From contig FN649739.1 of the NCBI GenBank assembly GCA_000310025.1, forward strand, positions 1,210,742-1,274,741: a DNA stretch of 64,000 bases, given 5' to 3'. A program made the position numbers and the translations under genes. The notes below the pieces were generated by a model. It was not told the origin of the DNA. It made no database searches and saw nothing but the letters and a program-made list of their open reading frames with translations. The DNA comes from Ectocarpus siliculosus (taxonomy: Eukaryota; Sar; Phaeophyceae; Ectocarpales; Ectocarpaceae). Positions 1-12,800 of this stretch are shown one piece after another; the first letter of the stretch is position 1; every line of letters begins with the position of its first letter.

Positions 1-302
1 ATCTACTGGCGTTTTCCGACAGCGGCCTGGCCTCTTCTCGTGTGCGGAAACAGAGAAGGGAATGCGTTGCAGCTGTTTCTGTTCCCCGCTGTCCCTCTCT
101 CTCGCCGGCGCTGACGGGCAACAGAACCAGTTACTCCGCACCGCAATCACCCCAAAGAGGGAGGAAGCCCCAGAGAGACGCGGGGGGGAGAGGCAGATCG
201 ACAGACAGACACCACAGCGCCAGACAGCTAGATAGGAACTACGCGCAGAACTTCCCATTCCGTCTGAATAGATGAGCAAGGACGTCTACAATAGGCACGT
301 AC

Positions 303-1044
<742 letters not shown>

Positions 1045-1140
1045 CTGTTTGCCGGAGACAAAAATGGTTTCAGACAAATCGAAGTCGAGACAAAAAGACA
1101 GGTTAGCGACGAAACAATATACCGTTAGAGCCGGAGACAT

Positions 1141-1266
1141 GGCACCGGGCGGAGAGACGGCACCGGTCGGGAAGATGGTACAGGGGTGCGAAAAAAAAAA
1201 CAAGACCGGCATGGTTTAAATTGTATTTTCGCATCGGGGTCGGTGAGATCGCACCCGGTGCGATAT
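1141..1266. repeat. Dimeric hairpin repeat, copy 1
   Basis: Two half-units of the pattern GCACCGG..CGG.GAGAT..., each ending in a GGTGCGA hairpin arm, are separated by an A-run and a ~30 bp spacer. The second half ends in the near-perfect palindrome TCGCACCCGGTGCGA. The same layout recurs at 1853-1968 and 9196-9306. Confidence 0.7.
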
Positions 1267-1269
1267 CAC

Positions 1270-2873
1270 ACTCTCAAAATCCAAGATCGGGCTCTTTCTC
1301 TTTCTGAGCTGCCGTAAAACAGGTGTACATGTGCGCCCCTTGTACACGTGGTGGCGGTGTCAGCGGAGCGCCACCTTCGTGTATGTATGTACGGTCGACG
1401 CGGTGGATTTCGTTTCCATTTAATCGGTATGGTAGTTGCAAACCGTACACCACCCAAGTACGCAACGTACAAGCCGTGATTTATGCCCACCTTAGAGGCA
1501 AGTATCTAACGTGCGGCTGCTTGCGTACTGGCATCCGTAGAGGAAGACCGAAACGAAAGCGGGAGATAACCTGATACCGTATGTACCGGTACCCCAGATG
1601 GAAACCACATCGTTTGTTGTCCTTGTCACGCACTACCCACACTCGCATTCACACCCATGACCACTCGCTGCATCGAAAGCTGCTACGTACCAGCATACAT
1701 TAGACCGTACGCCGCGCAACGTCTGCTTGTAAAACTACACTGGTACCAATACTCAGAGGCGGAGAGACAGCATTGGTCGGGGAGATGCCCCCGGGGTGCG
1801 CGTGCAAACAACACCGCCGTAGCACTAGCAAGGCCGCTGTGTGTTTTCATTGGGCATCGCACCGGTCGGAGAGATCGCACCGGGGTGGCTTGAAAAAGAT
1901 AAATGACATGATACATTTGCATTTCCGCACCGGGGTCGGAGAGATCGCACCGCGGGGTGCGACAAAAAAAACGAAGAAAACGTTAAAAAATCAATCGCAC
2001 CCGGTACCACCGCTCCGACTCTTACGGTACTTCCAAGTTCCGTCAAAAAGCGTTGAATTGAAGCTACTGCGGTGACCTTTGGTGTATGTACACGACCAAA
2101 GCGTAGAGCAAGACATATTGAGTGCCCCTGGGTTTTCGCCACATGCACGCAGGGCAGCCATAGCTTGATCGCCAACACATCGAATTGGGAATATGCGACA
2201 AATCAACCCGTGTTGATTCCCACTCTAACTGATAGTACACCAGTGTACTATGACAGTTGAGTTTGAAAACGCGGTTTGGAATAGTTTTTCCAGTTGTGAT
2301 AGCCGTGCCGAGCAGCGTGTTTATGATGCACCTGCTTGCTTGCGGGCGCTGCGCGCGCGGAGATTGATTTTCCTGGACGCAAGAGCGATGCCAAGTTTGT
2401 TAAATTCCAAAACACGCATACGCGACTAATAGTGCCAGGATTGAGTTATAGATCTTTTGAGCGGTCGACATGACCAAAATATCTCTGCCGCTCTACGCGT
2501 ACATACGAACATGTCCGACCATGCAAGCAAGCGTCAAATCAACGGCGGCGGGATTCCACGGCGCCATTGAGCTCTACGCGTCTCAAAGATTTTGGTGGTG
2601 ATTGATCAACTGCGGGTTGCATGGTAGCGCATGGAGTGAATTGCGCTGCGATTCGAGCTGAATGCTCACAATACGCAGCTTGAAAGGCAGGGCAGACGTT
2701 CCATAAGATATCCGAGGAAAAAACGACTTAGGAATCAACATGACCGCTGTGTCACGGACCGCAGTCGGAATGGAGTTCATCACACGAAGCACCGGTCACG
2801 AACGAACGGGTCGGCACAAATGCAGGGTATATTTATCCTGAAAGGCCTCCCAGCGATGCTTGTTCTGAACGCT
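1270..2873. other. No gene recognised
   Basis: Apart from the hairpin repeat at 1757-1968, only short open frames with no recognisable domain and no convincing splice pairs are seen. It is probably intergenic or intronic to the minus-strand genes on either side. Confidence 0.5.
1757..1968. repeat. Dimeric hairpin repeat, copy 2 (plus an extra diverged half-unit)
   Basis: The half-units at 1853-1900 and 1925-1968 share CACCGG..TCGGAGAGATCGCACC and end in GGGGTGCGACAAAAAAA. A further degenerate half-unit (GGTCGGGGAGATGCCCCCGG) lies at 1775-1800. Same family as copies at 1141 and 9196. Confidence 0.65.
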
Positions 2874-3194
2874 TTACGACAGCTGGTGAGTCTTGTGACA
2901 ACGGACTTTAATTCTTGTTTCAGTTCCGGATCTTTCAGTGGTCAACCCGCACTGCCTAACTCCTTCTGCGGCTGTGCTGCTGTCTGTGCTGTCATAAACA
3001 GCATTCTCCGAAAACGTGTCTTCCACCCACGAGTTAGTTGCGGCTAAGCATCTGACTGACTTCGGTGTGCGCAAAAATGCTGCCAAACTCAGGTATCTAT
3101 CATTCTCAGCGCCGGTTTCTCGATTGGTAACAACATCATCGTCAGAGAGAGTATTCATGAAAGTTCCAAGCGACAGGATGGCCAAAGAGCGTCG
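2874..3194 (-). CDS. Unrecognised gene, terminal exon (107 codons)
   Basis: A minus-strand frame opens directly after a strong acceptor (pyrimidine-rich stretch ending TTTTCCAG, exon start at 3194) and runs 106 codons to a TAA at 2874. The middle contains DRYLSLAAFLRTPKSV and, further on, a Thr/Ser-rich stretch and a basic C-terminus. I do not recognise the family. Base composition is more AT-rich than the neighbouring exons. It could be the last exon of a gene whose upstream exons lie to the right, or a transposon remnant. The splice acceptor plus uninterrupted frame is the only support. Confidence 0.3.
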   Translation of the reverse strand, partial: RRSLAILSLGTFMNTLSDDDVVTNRETGAENDRYLSLAAFLRTPKSVRCLAATNSWVEDTFSENAVYDSTDSSTAAEGVRQCGLTTERSGTETRIKVRCHKTHQLS

Positions 3195-3834
3195 CTGGAA
3201 AACAAACCTTTTTGATATCCATTTCAATCTTCCAATAAGCATCAAATAGCGACACCCTTGAAGCATCTCTTTACGTTGACGACGCCGACAGGCGGTCGAA
3301 TCCGGAGTCTTTTCCCCCCTTGTTTCTCGCTAATACACGAGGGTTCTGAGCGCTGCCGACGACGAGCCCTGAGGCATGAGGAGGAAGGAAGGCGGTCAAC
3401 GGGGTCGAGCCAATGTTGCGCACCTCAACAAAATCCGTGAAGCCGTCCGGGTCTTGGTGAATATCCACCAGCAGAGCCTGAAGGCTTTCCTGTTTCGGCA
3501 CACACACCACACACAGGCAGGCACATCGACATGCACGTGCTTCAAGCCATCTGCTGAAACTGTGGGTGGATAGCTGCAGGACAGTAATAGCCCACACACC
3601 ACTTCATGTATTGTTGGCTACCTTGGGGCGATCCTCAGTTCATGAGAATCGGGCTCGTGTCGGAGACGAACGTTTGACTTGGATCCAGAAAAAAATGCGG
3701 AGTTTCCTCTCTCCGCCTGGGATGATATGAAATATTGTTGATAAATATTGATCTACAAGAGAAGGATAATTTTGTTGATAATAACCCCGGTCGCCCTGCT
3801 GGTTCCGTTGGTGAAAAATCCGCAACCGTCTTAC
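3195..3834. other. No gene recognised
   Basis: Short overlapping frames on both strands with no motif. Nothing further to report. Confidence 0.4.
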
Positions 3835-5764
3835 GCTTCGACGTAAGAACGAGCGCATGGCGACCACCAATACGATGAACGTGTTGCATTTCCCATAGCT
3901 CCCGCCGCGCGGTGCCGTAGGCTTTCGATCAATCGCGTGTGCATTGTTTCAAACCGAACCAGCTCCTTCCGCATCCAGCGACCCTTTCTTGCCACAACCC
4001 GTTGTCCGTTCCCCTCATGTAACACATTGTAACTCGTCGTACTCCAGAGTTTACTGGTGAACAACCGGCTGCCGCTCACAGCCGCCATGCGTGCTGGCTT
4101 CGTGTAGTGTCTCGCGTGTTGTGTGCCCCGACAGACGGTCTCGGTTGCTCTCGTCGACTTTGTTAAATGTCGTTCTTTTGAATATAGCATGCTCTTGTTG
4201 CAGGGGATACACAACTTTCACCGTTCGAGAGCGCGCTGGGCGAATCAGAAATTCTTACCAAGCAGGGCTTCATGCTACATCGAAATGAACATGGGAGGAA
4301 TCTAGGGTTGCGACATTACAGCGATACTGGTGAGGGCGAAAAAACCGGTCTTGTCAGCAACTCTGCCATCCATCTAGTTATTATGTCTGCCGCCAAACAA
4401 CCTACCTGCTGGCGCATGAACGAACTGTAGTTGGGCAAACGCATGATGGTGTTTTGCTCGGACGTCAGAAGCATGCTCTGCGGCGACTCCACCGAGACCA
4501 CTTCGGCCGCTGGTCGTCGTCCGGGCTCGTCGCTCGTGTTCCCCTGCTCTCTCGCGATCACGAAACACAGCAAGAGATCACCCAGCGCAGTGGGGGGGCG
4601 ATAAAGCAACATACGGGGTGTCCGTGGTGGAGATAGGAAAGGTGGTAGAGCGGAATAAAACGGTGGGCGGAGATGAGGCGAAGGTGGGGTCGTGTGAAGA
4701 AAGCGGTGGTCTGTCAGTAGAAAAAAAGCTACAGTAGTATCATCATAAGCGATCACTGCTGAATGCATACGGCTGGGAAAGTCACGACTGCTCCAGGGAA
4801 TAATAAAAAAATGTAGCTACGTGTGCTAAACGTGGGGTATGTGATGCACGCACATGGGTCATGCTCCTGCGCTGCCATGGGCTCAACGGCAACATGCGCT
4901 CTCGAGAGCGCACCAAACGAGAACGTCTCCCCTCACCCTGACCTTCACCTCCGCTTGTTAAAAACTTCGTTCATTCACCTTACGCAACGGAACCTCGCTC
5001 GTTGCCGAGTCAAAACATTTCCACTGCGTCGCAGAATCGCTATTCCGAAGTATCCCTCCCGCCCCCCCCGACTCCCCCCCTCTTTGATCGCCGCTACTGT
5101 CTCCGCTGCCCTCCCCGCCGCCGCCCCCATCCCCACCCGAGTTGTTAGCCCGGCCCTCCTCGCTGGTGCCGCTGTTGGTGTTCTTCCTCGAGCGGTCGAA
5201 GCTGCTGACCCGGCTCTCGGCGTTGCTGGGGGCCGTGCTTGCGGCAGGAAGCACCCCTGCATCCCCTCCCGGGGAAGGATCACTCTCCCCCCGCCTTTTG
5301 AGTGCATCCAGTGCAGGCATGGCGAGGAGCGAACGGTGAGCGGAGAACGAAGAAGCCGAGGAGGAACGGCGAGTAGAAGTGGGCGACCCTCTTGCCTTCT
5401 GCTGAAGCTTTGCCGCCGCCGCCGCCACCGCCACCGCCTCCGGGGGGCTCACTGGTCTTTGCGTCGCTAGCCGTGCAATATCCTTTGACGCTCTTGTGTT
5501 GCCTTCTGTGTTCATTGTGTCCGTTGTCTCCGTCCCCTTTCGTGCTGCTGCAGAGTTCCCCTCTAGTGCAAGTTCTACTTCCGATTTCCCCTCTGCTGCA
5601 GCTGACGCTGCCGTCACGGCTGCTGGGGGCGTTACCATCCTCACTGGTGCCCCTGCAGCGCGGCCCGTCACCCCGTCACCCACCGCCGTTGCCTCGAAGT
5701 CGCAAGCCCCCACGTCGCCAGAGTACTCTACCCCCGTCCTTGTGGTCGTCGTTATCTTTGCCAT
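3835..5764 (-). CDS. Unrecognised Ser/Gly/Ala-rich protein, at least two phase-0 exons
   Basis: The first exon (5764 to 4979, 262 codons) starts at an ATG in a purine-rich context and ends at an AAG|GTGAAT donor. It is low complexity, rich in Ala, Gly, Ser and Glu, with a long Gly/Ser tract. The next exon (4543 to 4406, 46 codons) begins after GAGAGAGCAG, encodes SPQSMLLTSEQNTIMRLPNY, and ends CAGCAG|GTAGGT. Both junctions are phase 0, which supports the model. A third candidate exon, entry site unresolved, encodes a basic stretch with RKGRWMRKELVRFETMH and ends at GAAGC|GTAAGA (3835). No domain is recognised. The plus-strand proline-rich frames over 5100-5840 are shadows of this exon. Whether this gene continues into the kinase exons at 303-1044 is open. 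Confidence 0.5.
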
Positions 5765-6105
5765 CGTCGCCGTCGATTCTTCGTTGCTTGTGGTCGAACC
5801 GGAGAATGGCCGAGATCGGCTGCGTTGCTGCGCCCCTATAATGCTGTTGCTGTTGCTCCGTCAAGCACAGGGAATTCAGTCCAGCCAGCAGTAAGGATGA
5901 GTTAGGCGTGAGGACGGGCGGTGCCGTGGCGAGGTGGCAGGCAGTGAGGTGAAGAATGAAGACAGTAGCAAATAGTAGAAATATCAACACCCCGCCACCA
6001 GAGACAGAGGCTTCATGACTGCTGTAGCCAACAGCAGATCAACGCACGGCTACAACGACTGTGACAAGTAGACAAGCGATCTTTTGACCACCCTTACCGG
6101 AGGTG

Positions 6106-6319
6106 ACACAAGATACCACACCCCCTGGACCGATTTTCAACGCTCGATTTCTCCAGGGGGAAGAGGACCAATAAATCAAGCGATACGTTTTCGGAAAGCT
6201 CTACAAGGGACGGGTCCAATGTCGCCGTTTTGGGCGCCGCCTCTCTTCCTGTTGTGGAGAAATCGAGCTTTGCAAACCGGTCCAGGGAGGGGGGGGGGGG
6301 GCAGTATCTTACTCAGTCA
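6106..6319. mobile_element. MITE-like element, copy 1
   Basis: The left end ACACAAGATA..ACACC, CCTGGACCGATTTTCAA.. is repeated inverted at the right end (..TTGCAAACCGGTCCAGG, then a G-tract, then AGTATCTTACT). It is ~214 bp with no coding capacity. It is the diverged partner of the cleaner copy at 7642-7861. Confidence 0.65.
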
Positions 6320-7195
6320 CTAAGGTCGAGGGACCCCGCCGTACTCATAACTCCTGGCCGCAATATAGAAGGGACTGCAAGGGATCCCTCCTGGAGTGGG
6401 CTCCTGAGAGCACAGTGTCATCAAGGGGTGACGCAAGACGAAAACCAAAGCAAGGCCAACCCGAAGCTGGCCGCCAGCTGCCAGTCGTGACATTCCCGGC
6501 GCACCTCTACAAACCAAAAACTTTGGTTTTGTACACAGCAGCTGCTTTGAGCCAAGACTGTCAGACTAGAAACGGGGAACATCCAGGGAAGGCGGTGGCT
6601 ACATTGACATTGGCAGCACGGCCTGGCAGGGATAACAAACAGAAGAGACACACGGCTGTAAACGAGGCCGAAAGGTGGAACGTGTATTGTAAGGGCGGCG
6701 GACTTATTTTAATCCCGAAGGGCAGATCTACAATACATACCCGGTCAAACACACACACCTTCTTAGCCACCGCTAGCGCACGGGTAGGCCATTTCCAGGA
6801 GGTCACTTTCCCAGGGCTGTAACCACACGGGGATATTTGTGCACCCTAGCACGGAGTTGCTTCGTTCGATATGCAAGCATGCACACGCCGGCCAGCTGCT
6901 GCCGCAACACACACAGAGCACTTTCGGAGATTTCGAAGATCATTTCCTACAGTCCCAAGTACGTACCCCCCGCCCTTTCCACCACGTCACCCCCGTCCTG
7001 GTGACGCTGATACACGCAAGTACAACTTGGCATGTTACACTGGATTGTCACTCAGCGACGGCACAGGGACACAGGGAGAGGTCAACGACACGTCCTGCTG
7101 CGGCGATGCATGTTTACTAGTCATCGACATCCTCGCAACATAGCAGGAAAGAGGTGTAGAAGAAGGTGGTGACAACACAGCAATCACACTAAGTC

Positions 7196-7569
7196 ATGCC
7201 GATGCCACCGCTGCACGGAAAGAAACGTCCTCGTCTCGACCGTCCGCACCAGCACGAGCATCAGCACCACGAGAATCATGATCAACCACTGCTCAATGGG
7301 AGAGACCTGGGAGGCGGAAGCCCGTGGCAGTGGCGTGCCGGAGAGAGAAATAAGGACATCGACGGAAGCAGAGGAGGCACGTCGTCGTCAACGACGAACA
7401 GACCGATCACGGGGCGGCCCGAAAATGCGGCCCTAGCAGCTCCGAGCTATGCATACGAGAGAGAGGACAGCGACAGCGACGATGACGAGACGATGCCGCC
7501 GCGGCAACTGTTCGATGGGCCGCTGCTGTCGGTGAAGGAATACCGGGATAGACCAACGGGAGACGTTAG
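7196..7569 (+). CDS. First exon of the GNAT-fascin gene
   Basis: The ATG at 7196 opens 124 codons ending at GTTAG|GTATGT in phase 2. The peptide is His/Arg/Gly-rich and disordered, has an acidic EDSDSDDDE stretch, and ends PRQLFDGPLLSVKEYRDRP, which could be the start of a folded domain. The next recognised exon (9834) enters in phase 0, so at least one small exon between 7570 and 9833 is unidentified, and linkage to it is inferred from strand and proximity. No upstream promoter element can be named. Confidence 0.55.
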
Positions 7570-7641
7570 GTATGTCGAAGACTCGTGCTGTTGGTGTGGT
7601 ACAAATGAATCAGTAATCAATCAAGTTCACTTCAACCAGAC

Positions 7642-7861
7642 ACCGTATACGACACAAGATAACACACCACCTGGACCGATTTTCAAAACTTGATTTCTCA
7701 ACAGCAGAGAGAGTCACAGCCCCCGAAAATGACGGCATTGAAGCCGTCTCGTCGAGAGCTTTCCGAAAATGTATTGTTTTGTTTATGCATGTGCTTCGTC
7801 GTGGCGAGTTCGGGCTTTGAAAATCGGTCCAGGGGGTGTGTTATCTTGTGTCGAATACGGT
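7642..7861. mobile_element. MITE-like element, copy 2, ~45 bp terminal inverted repeats
   Basis: The left end ACCGTATACGACACAAGATA continues into ACACACCACCTGGACCGATT. The right end is its reverse complement with few mismatches (..AAATCGGTCCAGG, GTGTGTTATCTTGTGTCG). It is 220 bp with no open frame. It lies in the first intron of the GNAT-fascin gene. No clear target-site duplication is visible. Confidence 0.8.
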
Positions 7862-8559
7862 TTCAGCAATCAGTTCTCACTTCGTGCATCATATGTAATA
7901 TTGATGTTGTACGGGAGGAGTCCTGACTGTACTTCAGTGACGCCAGCCGAACAAGAAGCGTGCGGGTTTGCTCTGAGTGCTCGGTTGGGGAAAATCCTAC
8001 GACAGCGTTGAAGCTTGCATTGTCACGTTTGAACAGGTCAATAGGTACTGGAATTTTCATGTTTCGTACTTCGAAGTACGGGAGAACTACGCTACAGTAC
8101 TCCAAGTGAACAGTGCTGTAGTGGACGTCTGCGGCGTACCACCGCGACTCAGAATTTCGTTCCCGGCAGAGCACCCATATGTAGGGCAATTTTTATGTTG
8201 GACCGGAAGAATTAATAATAAAACGTCTACTTCTATGTTTTAGAGGGGTAGAACCGCGTCCTCCCACCAATCACAAGTCGATTTACGGACATTTTGTAGG
8301 ACAGAGACAGATTATTGGTTGATAGCCATGCCGCCGAACGGGAATCCCCCGCAAGACGTAGCACAGCAGCATCAGCACATGACACACGTAGGCAACACAC
8401 GAGACAACCAGCACAGCAGCACACGAGACTGCGTGGACCAAGGGCAGCCAAAGGCACACATTATAGGAGGTCGGGTTCTACTGTTAGAGCCGGTTGGCTG
8501 CTGTCGGCAGCACCACAACCGAGGGAGGCGACACAGGTCGAATCTGCTGCTGCTGCTGC

Positions 8560-8955
8560 TGCATGCTGCTATTATCTATCTGCAGGCCAATCTGTTGAGC
8601 TTGCTACACAGATGCATCCCTAAAACAGAGACAACGAGACACACAAACTGCTGCAGGCCAACGGCCAATGGAACACATCATACGAGGGATCGAGAGCGAT
8701 TTTTGAAGCCCGTTGCCTGCTGCTAGCAGCGTAAAAGCGAGTGAAGCACGTGCACACAATTCAATCAATCTGCGGCTATCTTCGCCGGTTGGTCTATCTG
8801 GCCGATCTTCGTTTGATCCACAACAGACGCACCCGAAAACAGAGAGACAACGAGATGTACGCACGCTGCCGGCCAAGGGCGACCAATTACACACAGGGGG
8901 TGTCGGGGGCGATTTTTAGAGCCCGTTGCCGCTGCTACGAGCGTAAGCAAGGTGG
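8560..8955. repeat. Diverged tandem duplication, ~200 bp unit
   Basis: The two units share in order: a GCC..TCTGTTGAT-like start, AAAACAGAGA(GA)CAACGAGA, a GCCGGCCAA/GCAGGCCAAC block, and GCGATTTTT.(A)GAGCCCGTTGCC followed by GCTGCTA..AGCGTAA. Many substitutions separate them. They lie in the first intron of the plus-strand gene. Confidence 0.6.
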
Positions 8956-8971
8956 TGCAAATCCACACAGC

Positions 8972-9008
<37 letters not shown>

Positions 9009-9015
9009 GCAGCAG
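8972..9015. repeat. (GCA)n microsatellite
   Basis: About 14 GCA/GCG units inside an intron. The polyserine and polyalanine frames over it are repeat artefacts. Confidence 0.9.
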
Positions 9016-9195
9016 AGCTTCGTCCACACCACACAACACTTTCACTCGTCCCCGCGCTGCTAAACAGCAGCAGTTCTGCGTACACGGCTGACTGGTGTGG
9101 TGTTGGGTGCGTGTGTGAGCGTGCGCAGTAGCAGTGGTGCCCTCTCTGTGAGGCTCCATCCATATCTATCTACGCCTACGTCTCTCTCTGGAGTT

Positions 9196-9306
9196 ATCGC
9201 ACAGCAGTCCGGCGTCATCGCACCTGTGCGATAAAAAAAATAAGAATGGCTAGATGATTTAGTTCGATTGCCGCATGGGGTCCGTAGTCATCGCACAGGG
9301 ATGCGT
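9196..9306. repeat. Dimeric hairpin repeat, copy 3
   Basis: Two half-units (CGCACAGCAGTCCGGCGTCA + TCGCACCTGTGCGATAAAAAA, and GCATGGGGTCCGTAGTCATC + GCACAGGGATGCG) are separated by a ~30 bp spacer. They match the layout of copies at 1141 and 1853 but are diverged. Confidence 0.6.
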
Positions 9307-9833
9307 TGACTCGCAACCTAGGGTAGTTGTAGTGGGGTTACGGGTATACCTAACGGGGTTGAACACTATTTGGTGCTAGACAGACAGGAACACACGTGCG
9401 AACTTCCAGGTGCAATGCGTATCACATGTTGCAAGTTGTTTTTTTCACGTCTGTGCTCATCTCACCGGCCACTCCACACCCCATAACGGCACGGGCACAT
9501 GGTGCTCCGTCGATTCAGCGTGACCAATTTTTGAGGCATCTCCTCCACCTCGACGCAATCAATCCGGCGGTTTCACGGCCATGTATTTCTCGGTGCTTTG
9601 TGTCGCGCCTTCGTTGGATGGCGCACACACACTGTTATGAATCCGCGTTCCCGTTACTGTTGGCACTGCCGCCAGACGTGTGTATTGGGGGTGCAGGGGG
9701 CACGTCCATCGGGCGCCGATACGACCATCCGACCTACAAACTTGAAACGAGACCCTCCGCCCCTCTCACACACACCTCGCTCCCTGTCCTCGCTTTTTAT
9801 TATCCGTGTGAGCTCAGGCTTGCTGTTTTTCAG

Positions 9834-12800
9834 GGAGGTCGCCGAATGTCCGTCGCGCAGATCCTCTTCTCCCTGAAGCAGGAGGGGCGGGGGGAGAACA
9901 ACCACGCCTATGGTCATGTCAAGTCTGTGAAGGTAGACCAAGATTTTCGGGGGATCGGTCTGGGACCGCTGCTGTTCAAGGAGGTGAGTCGCGACAACGC
10001 GAAAAAGGTAATACACAGGGCGCGTGTACTGCATGGACATCTGCTCTTGCCAAAAGGGAAGGAAAGCGAAAGGAGGCGTACACAAACAACACTCGGAAAC
10101 ATTATGCGGTGCGAGTTACACGTGTCCGCTCGTGACTCCAAGACCTAGGGTTTTGATTACTTAACGAACAGAAGCCCCCAGGACAAAAAGGGAAGAAACA
10201 TCCGTAGTCGCATGCATAGCTAGCAATGGCCACCACTTAATCGATCGTACCCCTGCCTCCACAAAAACATGTCGGAGAGGCCACCATCGGAGAAACGAGG
10301 CCGTAGGTAACAACCCAAATGACGACCTTGCGGGCGTTTAAACGTCCCGATTGTTTTCTTCCAAACTTTTTCAAATCCGTAGACCATCGCGCCGCGATTT
10401 GCGGCCGAGGAAACGTTTTTGGAAATTTTGGAATTTGGAAGCAAGATTGCTACTGCTTACAACGGACCATATACCATACGCGCGCACACCCGCACACGCA
10501 CCAAACATTCTCGTGACTCTCTCCCGTCACCACTCATATCTACCACGACCTCACAACAGGCCACCACACGTTGCACAGCAGTCGCTTGGGTACACACGTT
10601 TGTGTCAACCGCCCCTTCACACCAGCCGCTATCGGAAGAGGGGGAGACAGAGAGAGCGAGGTCGCACATGCCCGGCGAGGTTCTCCTAAATAGTCAAGCT
10701 GTGATTTCCCAAGGTTGGCAGAAACACGGCAGCTTTTCCGTAGATGAGCAGGAAATGTGTCTTGCCTCATATCGCACACGGCCGCTAGCGCTCGGACTGT
10801 CAAAAGAGGAGGACGCACGCATGGCCATTGGCCCTTGAAAAGGAACACACGCCGGCAGATTTCCTGAGCGAGAGGATGTCCAGAGGAAGACCACGGAGAT
10901 AGGAGGGAGTCCGATCAAGGAATGCTGATGTTTCCCGCGCGCTACTGCAGCCAGCGAGAGAGATTCTGCTCCTCAGCGCATGAAGAGACAACGGAGAACG
11001 CAAACGTGGCGCCACACGCACACGTGCACACACACACACGCACACGCCGATGTGCCAAATTCTACGCTCTGCCCCTTAGGGTGGAGGGAACGGGTCGCGA
11101 CCAGCTTTGCGAATCATCCGGACCGCAATGCTCCGGCGGTACTAGTGGTAGGTTTGGTGAGGTACACGGAATCGTAGGTGTTAGGTGGACCACCCTGTGA
11201 GCTTTGATGGGGTGCTAGGGAAGACGCAGAGAATGAGCGTGCGAGTGGGTGGCGAATGAAGAGATCGCGAACCCGTCTCCATTCTGATCCTTTTCGCAGG
11301 GTCGAAAAAGTCCTGGGTCCCCGGCCAATCAAGATTAGCGGGACTCCAACGGGGATGTAGCACTTAGAACACGGCTTGCTTTCGACGTTAATGCGACCAC
11401 CAAAGTCGTGCGTCGGTGGCAATGGTTCATTGGTAGCTTGGGTGGGGTGGTCGTCATGATTCCGGGCTTGCAGCCACTGAGGAGTGGCGAGTTCTCGACC
11501 GCCGCGCGCGCAGAGGGAAGAATGCGACACCGACATGCATGTCGGAGGGAAGTTGGTCGTTTTGCTGTGCGACAATACATGTGTTAAAGGGTAAGGCGCG
11601 ATGCGCAACTCTCCGCTTGTTCCGCCCGGCCCCCGGGGGGGGAACGAGCAACAGCTTGTTCCCGTACCACGGGGAGGGTGTGGGACGTTTGGCAGCATGC
11701 GCATTGCCCGTTGTGCTAACTGTGTAGTGCGATGCCCTACGTGCCGCGTGTGGTTAGTGTCGCCTTGAACACGCCGACCCTTTTTTCCTCAAGCGTCACG
11801 ATTCTCGCGACAATGCTAGACTGCGGATCTGCCTAGGCCACGTTTTTCGCAAACCAATTGCTAACATGGAAACGTTGCTGCAGGTACAGGCTAGAAGTAT
11901 GAACGATGTCTGTATCCTGTGTGCACATCCCCGTGCCAGTTCTCGTATCCGCGTGGCGCTGAATATTTTGTTCCACAGCGGCCGACTTCACGCGCATATG
12001 CGCTTTTCGCGCGTCGAGGCATAGGAAAGCGTTCCGCAGAAGACGGTTGGGTACCGCCTCAATAAACGAGCGGAGAGACACGGTTTGGTGTGCAATATCA
12101 GCGGTTAGCAAAGCGCTTGCTTCGCCGTAAGGCGCCGTAAGGGCCAAGCGGTGGTGGGCTGAGGGCTTACCGATGGTCCATTGTGCCTTCCAGCTTTGGA
12201 TCTACGGTAGCGATTCGGTACGAGGAGGTGTTCCCTGTGCATTTGCTGTTTGGCGTTCGTGATGAAGTGGACCATTTGTCTAGTCCAACGGAAGCACCTT
12301 GTACTACGTTCGAGTCTTGAGCACCACGGGTCACCAACAGCAGCCGACCCCCGATAGCATCGTGTGTCGCGGTAGAGAAGCAATCGGAACATGCCATGTT
12401 TCCCTGTTGCAACTGAACGGATTCTTGCGGTAGAACGCAGCCTCTTTTTTAGTGAATGGTCCGCCGACAGGGGTCAGGGGAGAGACAAACTCACCCCCGT
12501 GCGAGCTTGGCGATCCCCGGTCGATAGCGCGATTCAATCATCCCGTACTTAGTTTTTCGTCTCACCCCCGGGCCAACTCTCCAATCCGTGCACACGATGA
12601 TGGCGCTACGTTTTGGTTTAGTCGCGCAAGGGTCTTGCTTTGCCCGCATACCATGAGCAACCGTGTGGACGCGCTGCCCCTTGTCGCACGGTTATCTCGA
12701 CGGTAGACACCTGCCCGCCCGGGGAGTTTCCCACGGCGAACACCGTTTAGATTTGTAGACAGGGTTGTAGGTCTTTCAAGGATGCGAGGTCAATGGTCTA

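Noticed and set aside
5142-5894. Proline/leucine-rich plus-strand open frames up to 149 codons
   Set aside because: They are the antisense of the Gly/Ser/Ala-rich minus exon 4979-5764, which has a good start context and phase-consistent splice sites.
8960-9020. CRISPR-like regular repeat
   Set aside because: It is a GCA trinucleotide microsatellite with no spacers; no CRISPR array or prokaryotic operon structure exists in this window.
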